From: Neocallimastix lanati (nom. inval.)
Taxonomy: Eukaryota; Neocallimastigomycota; Neocallimastigomycetes; Neocallimastigales; Neocallimastigaceae
Direction of reading: 5' to 3'
Length of the DNA stretch: 49,500 nt
Assembly (NCBI GenBank): GCA_016946835.1
Contig: JACVTC010000149.1
Location: 280,501 to 330,000, forward strand
The notes beneath the pieces were generated by a model. The model ran no database searches and was not told where the DNA came from. It worked only from the letters and a program-made list of their open reading frames with translations. The position numbers and the translations under genes are program-made. Positions 46,665 to 49,500 of the stretch are shown here, piece by piece; the stretch's first letter is position 1, and every line of letters begins with the position of its first letter.

Positions 46665-47119
46665 TGAAGAGTGTAATAATTATTTTAAAAATTATTTCTA
46701 TTTTTTTTTTTTTTTAATTATATAATTTAATAATATATTAAACATTAATAACAAAATAATAATAAAAATAAAAAAATTTAATATTTATTTTTAATGATTA
46801 TGCCAGTTTTTTTTTTTTTTTTTTTTTTTTTATTTTTTTTTTATTGTTATTTTATAAATGAATATTTTAAGTAAATATAAATAAAATTGAAAAAAAAATA
46901 TAATATATATACATATTTATAATAAAATAATAATAAATATATCTATAAAACAATGAAAATATAAATTATACATAAAATTAAAAGATTAATAATAATGTAT
47001 TAAAATTATTTTAATATTGAATAACTAATTTTTACTTTACAGAATTTTTTCTTTTTTATCACAACATAAAGTTATGATATAAAATTGAACAAATATAATA
47101 ATGCTTTTTTTTTTCCCCT
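46665..47119. other. 3' flank of the ankyrin gene
   Basis: AT-rich with poly-T (46807-46830) and short AAT stretches. Nothing coding seen. Should contain the ankyrin gene's polyadenylation region, but no unique signal can be named in such AT-rich DNA. Confidence 0.5.
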
Positions 47120-49426
47120 TTAAGGCTTTGGAATAAATTCAGCAACCTTAGTAATTCCTTCTAAAGCAATATTAAAGGTTCTCTTATAAATTTCAATTTT
47201 TATAACATTAACTACGGCTTTATGACCTCGTATACTTGCAATTTCTTTTGCCGTTTTTCCTTTCAGTTCATTGGATTGATTAATTCCTGAAAGCGTTTTT
47301 CGATCGATCTTTACGTTTCTCTCAATTAAAATTGAAACAACTTCTTTACTTCCCATATAGCTAGCCCAATGAAAGGCGGTCCATCCATTCTTATCAATAT
47401 TTTCTAATTGAATTTCATTCGATTCTATAATATTAATGGCATTAATGAAATTTTTGTTTTTAATTTCATTGATAAGTACTTCCGATTTATTGATAATTTC
47501 ATTTCGATAATCATTTTCTTTCTTTTCTTCCTTCTCTTCATCCGTCTCCTCCTCCTCCTCCTCTTCTAGTACACTATTCAATTGATTATGAAGAGTTTTA
47601 CCTATTTTACTATCCAACGTGGCTATATGTTCATTTAATAATTTAATAATTTGAGGATTTCGTATCATTCGAGCCATATCAATCACCGTCAGATCATCTA
47701 CATTTTTTTCTGTTAAATCCGGTTTTTTCTTCAATAAGTATTTCACAATGGTCGGATTATTGTAGTAAACGGCAATATGTAAGGCGTTCCATTCATCGAA
47801 TGTGGTAGAATTAATATTGGCTTTATTATCAATCAGAAGTTGAATCACATTTTTATTATCATATTGACAGGCAATGTGAAGTGCCGTCCATCCATTAAGA
47901 TTCTTAAAATTAATATTGGCATGATTATTGAGAAGAAGTTGAACGATTGCGAAATTACCATACTGACTGGCAATATGCAGTGGAGTATTTAAATTTCGAT
48001 CTTCTTCATTGACTTTAGCATTTGCAGTTTCTATTAAATATTTTGCTAATTCATAGCTATTATCTCGTGAAACAATATGAAGGGCCGTCCAACCGCTATG
48101 ATCTTTGGCATTCACATCAATATGACCCTTACGAAGCAGAAGATCCATCATTTTCTTTATATTTTCTTTGGTATTTAAGGCTATATGGAGGAGCTTATAC
48201 TCGTCATTCGTATCTAAATGAAGATCTGCTCCTTTATCCAACAAATACTCTACTACTTGATAATGACCATTATTACAAGCAATTTCAATGGCACTCCATC
48301 CGTTATTGACAAGATTAATTCCTATTCCCATATCGAGAAGCACCTTTACAATATTAAGGAAACCATATTGACTAGCGATATGAAGAGCAGACCATCCATC
48401 CCCAGTTAATTCAGAAATATCTTCTCCTCGATCAATAAGAATTTCTAATTCTGTAATATCACCATTTCTACATGCCATATGAATTTTATTCCATTTATTT
48501 TCTATATAAAACGTTTCTATACTAATAGTGGGTGAAATATTCTTTTGACTGGAGACGACATTATTACTTAATGAATATAAATTTTTATTACTGTTAATTA
48601 AAATACTTCTCGATACATAAACCGAACTTTCATCTGATTTAGAAGAATAAGTTGAATGTCCTTTTCTTACAGAAATTTTACGACATACCACTTTTATATA
48701 TATATATATATATACATATATAAACATATATAATTACATAAAAAAAAAATTTTATTACTATTTTTTTTTTTTTAATTACTATTTTTTTTTTAATTACTAT
48801 TTTTTTTTAATTACTATTTTTTTTAATTACTATTTTTTTTTTAATTACTATTTTTTTTTTTAATTACTATTTTTTTTTTTTAATTACTATTTTTTTTTTA
48901 ATTACTATTTTTTTTTTTAATTACTATTTTTTTTTTTAATTACTATTTTTTTTTAATTACTATTTTTTTTTTTAATTACTATTTTTTTTTTAATTACTAT
49001 TTTTTTTTAATTACTATTTTTTTTTTAATTACTATTTTTTTTTTTAATTACTATTTTTTTTTTTAATTACTATTTTTTTTTTTTAATTACTATTTTTTTT
49101 TTTAATTACTATTTTTTTTTTTAATTACTATTTTTTTTTTTTGTTTTGTTTTGTTTTTTGTTTTTTGTTTTGTTTATTTTGTTTCGTTTCGTTTTTATTT
49201 ATTTTTTTAGCTATATTTATTTACTATATCTATAATGTAAATATTTTATACTTACTTGGTTTACTTTTATTATATACTCTCACATAGGCTCCCACCACTA
49301 GCTTATCATCCTCAACAAGGGAGAGACCCGTTTTTTTATCCCTTATATATAACTGATTTTTTTCAATAAATTTGGTAAATCCATGAAACGTATTGTTTCT
49401 ATTTGAATAATCTTCTGAGGATGATG
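47120..49426 (-). CDS. Ankyrin-repeat protein (5' end outside window)
   Basis: Two exons seen: 49426-49256 and 48690-47120, joined in phase 1 (...NKSKP|M|VCRKISV...). The first begins at an AG acceptor in phase 1, so at least one exon lies beyond the right edge. The visible N-terminal part (TKFIEKNQLYIRDKKTGLSL, then VVGAYVRVYNKSK) is not ankyrin and not recognised. From about 90 residues into the second exon come ten to eleven ankyrin repeats with the usual W.ALHIA...G...IV..LL pattern. Eight are contiguous, then one is degenerate (VIDMARMIRNPQIIKLL). An acidic linker of 11 Glu in 14 residues (EEEEEEETDEEKEE) follows, then more repeats (GWTAFHWASYMGSKEVVSIL, GKTAKEIASIRGHKAVV). Ends EFIPKP, TAA. 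Ankyrin proteins bind other proteins; the partner is unknown. An ATG at 48727 lies inside the intron's TA tract and is not the likely start. Confidence 0.85.
48766..49142. repeat. Intronic satellite, AATTACTA plus T-tract
   Basis: About 20-22 tandem units of TTAATTACTATTTTTTTTT, differing only in T-tract length (8-11). It fills the intron 49255-48691 of the ankyrin gene. Towards the acceptor the intron continues with TA dinucleotides; towards the donor (49143-49195) it changes to TTTTG/TTTCG pentamers. Confidence 0.95.
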
Positions 49427-49457
49427 CTTTTATATTTAATTTTTTTTTTCGTATAAA

Positions 49458-49499
<42 letters not shown>

Positions 49500-49500
49500 T

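Noticed and set aside
47120-48727. Ankyrin gene starting at ATG 48727
   Set aside because: The first 12 residues come from a TA-dinucleotide tract that is better explained as the end of an intron; an AG acceptor and a matching upstream exon are present.

Overview
This is an extremely AT-rich, intron-dense eukaryotic window. Short introns with GTA.../...AG borders, tri-nucleotide (AAT)n runs, long homopolymers and poly-asparagine tracts in proteins fit a Dictyostelium-like or anaerobic gut fungus genome. The secreted Cys/GYY-repeat protein at the right resembles the scaffoldin-type proteins of Neocallimastigomycota. An AMPK/Snf1 kinase and a Ubc1/UBE2K enzyme are also present. I therefore favour an anaerobic chytrid fungus (inference, about 75%). 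Six of the seven stop codons I could place are TAA.

Left third (1-21.4 kb): this is the ordinary gene-bearing part. A Ubc1-type E2 with a UBA domain (minus, 8 exons, three very small) stands divergent from an intronless F-box protein (plus). Next is a complete 14-exon SNF1/AMPK alpha-subunit gene (minus, 745 residues deduced). It is followed by a large minus-strand gene of at least five exons for a low-complexity, probably membrane-anchored protein that I do not recognise. I could not reconcile its reading frame across one intron.

Middle (21.4-41.3 kb): a two-exon gene (25.1-30.0 kb) encodes 1,566 residues dominated by Asn-Asn-Met, Asn-Tyr and Asn-Thr repeats. Around it is a gene-poor region full of microsatellites and decayed coding DNA. 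Between 35.6 and 39.8 kb lie several relics: a MULE/FLYWCH-like fragment, a 15-bp-unit fold-back element, a GC-richer fragment resembling an ISXO2/IS1595 (Merlin-type) transposase, and a long unrecognised fossil coding stretch on the minus strand.

Right (41.3-49.5 kb): a plus-strand gene encodes a secreted, Cys-rich, GYY-repeat protein with a hydrophobic C-terminal tail. All its resolvable introns are in phase 1, so its exons are symmetric modules. Its signal-peptide exon cannot be joined by a canonical donor. A decayed fragment (46.2-46.5 kb) precedes a minus-strand ankyrin-repeat gene whose 5' end lies beyond the window and whose intron carries a satellite of about 20 copies.

The genes do not form a pathway; each is a separate transcription unit. 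Exon models were made by eye from frame continuity and GT/AG borders. Family assignments of the E2, the kinase, the F-box and the ankyrin protein are secure. Those of the relics are tentative.
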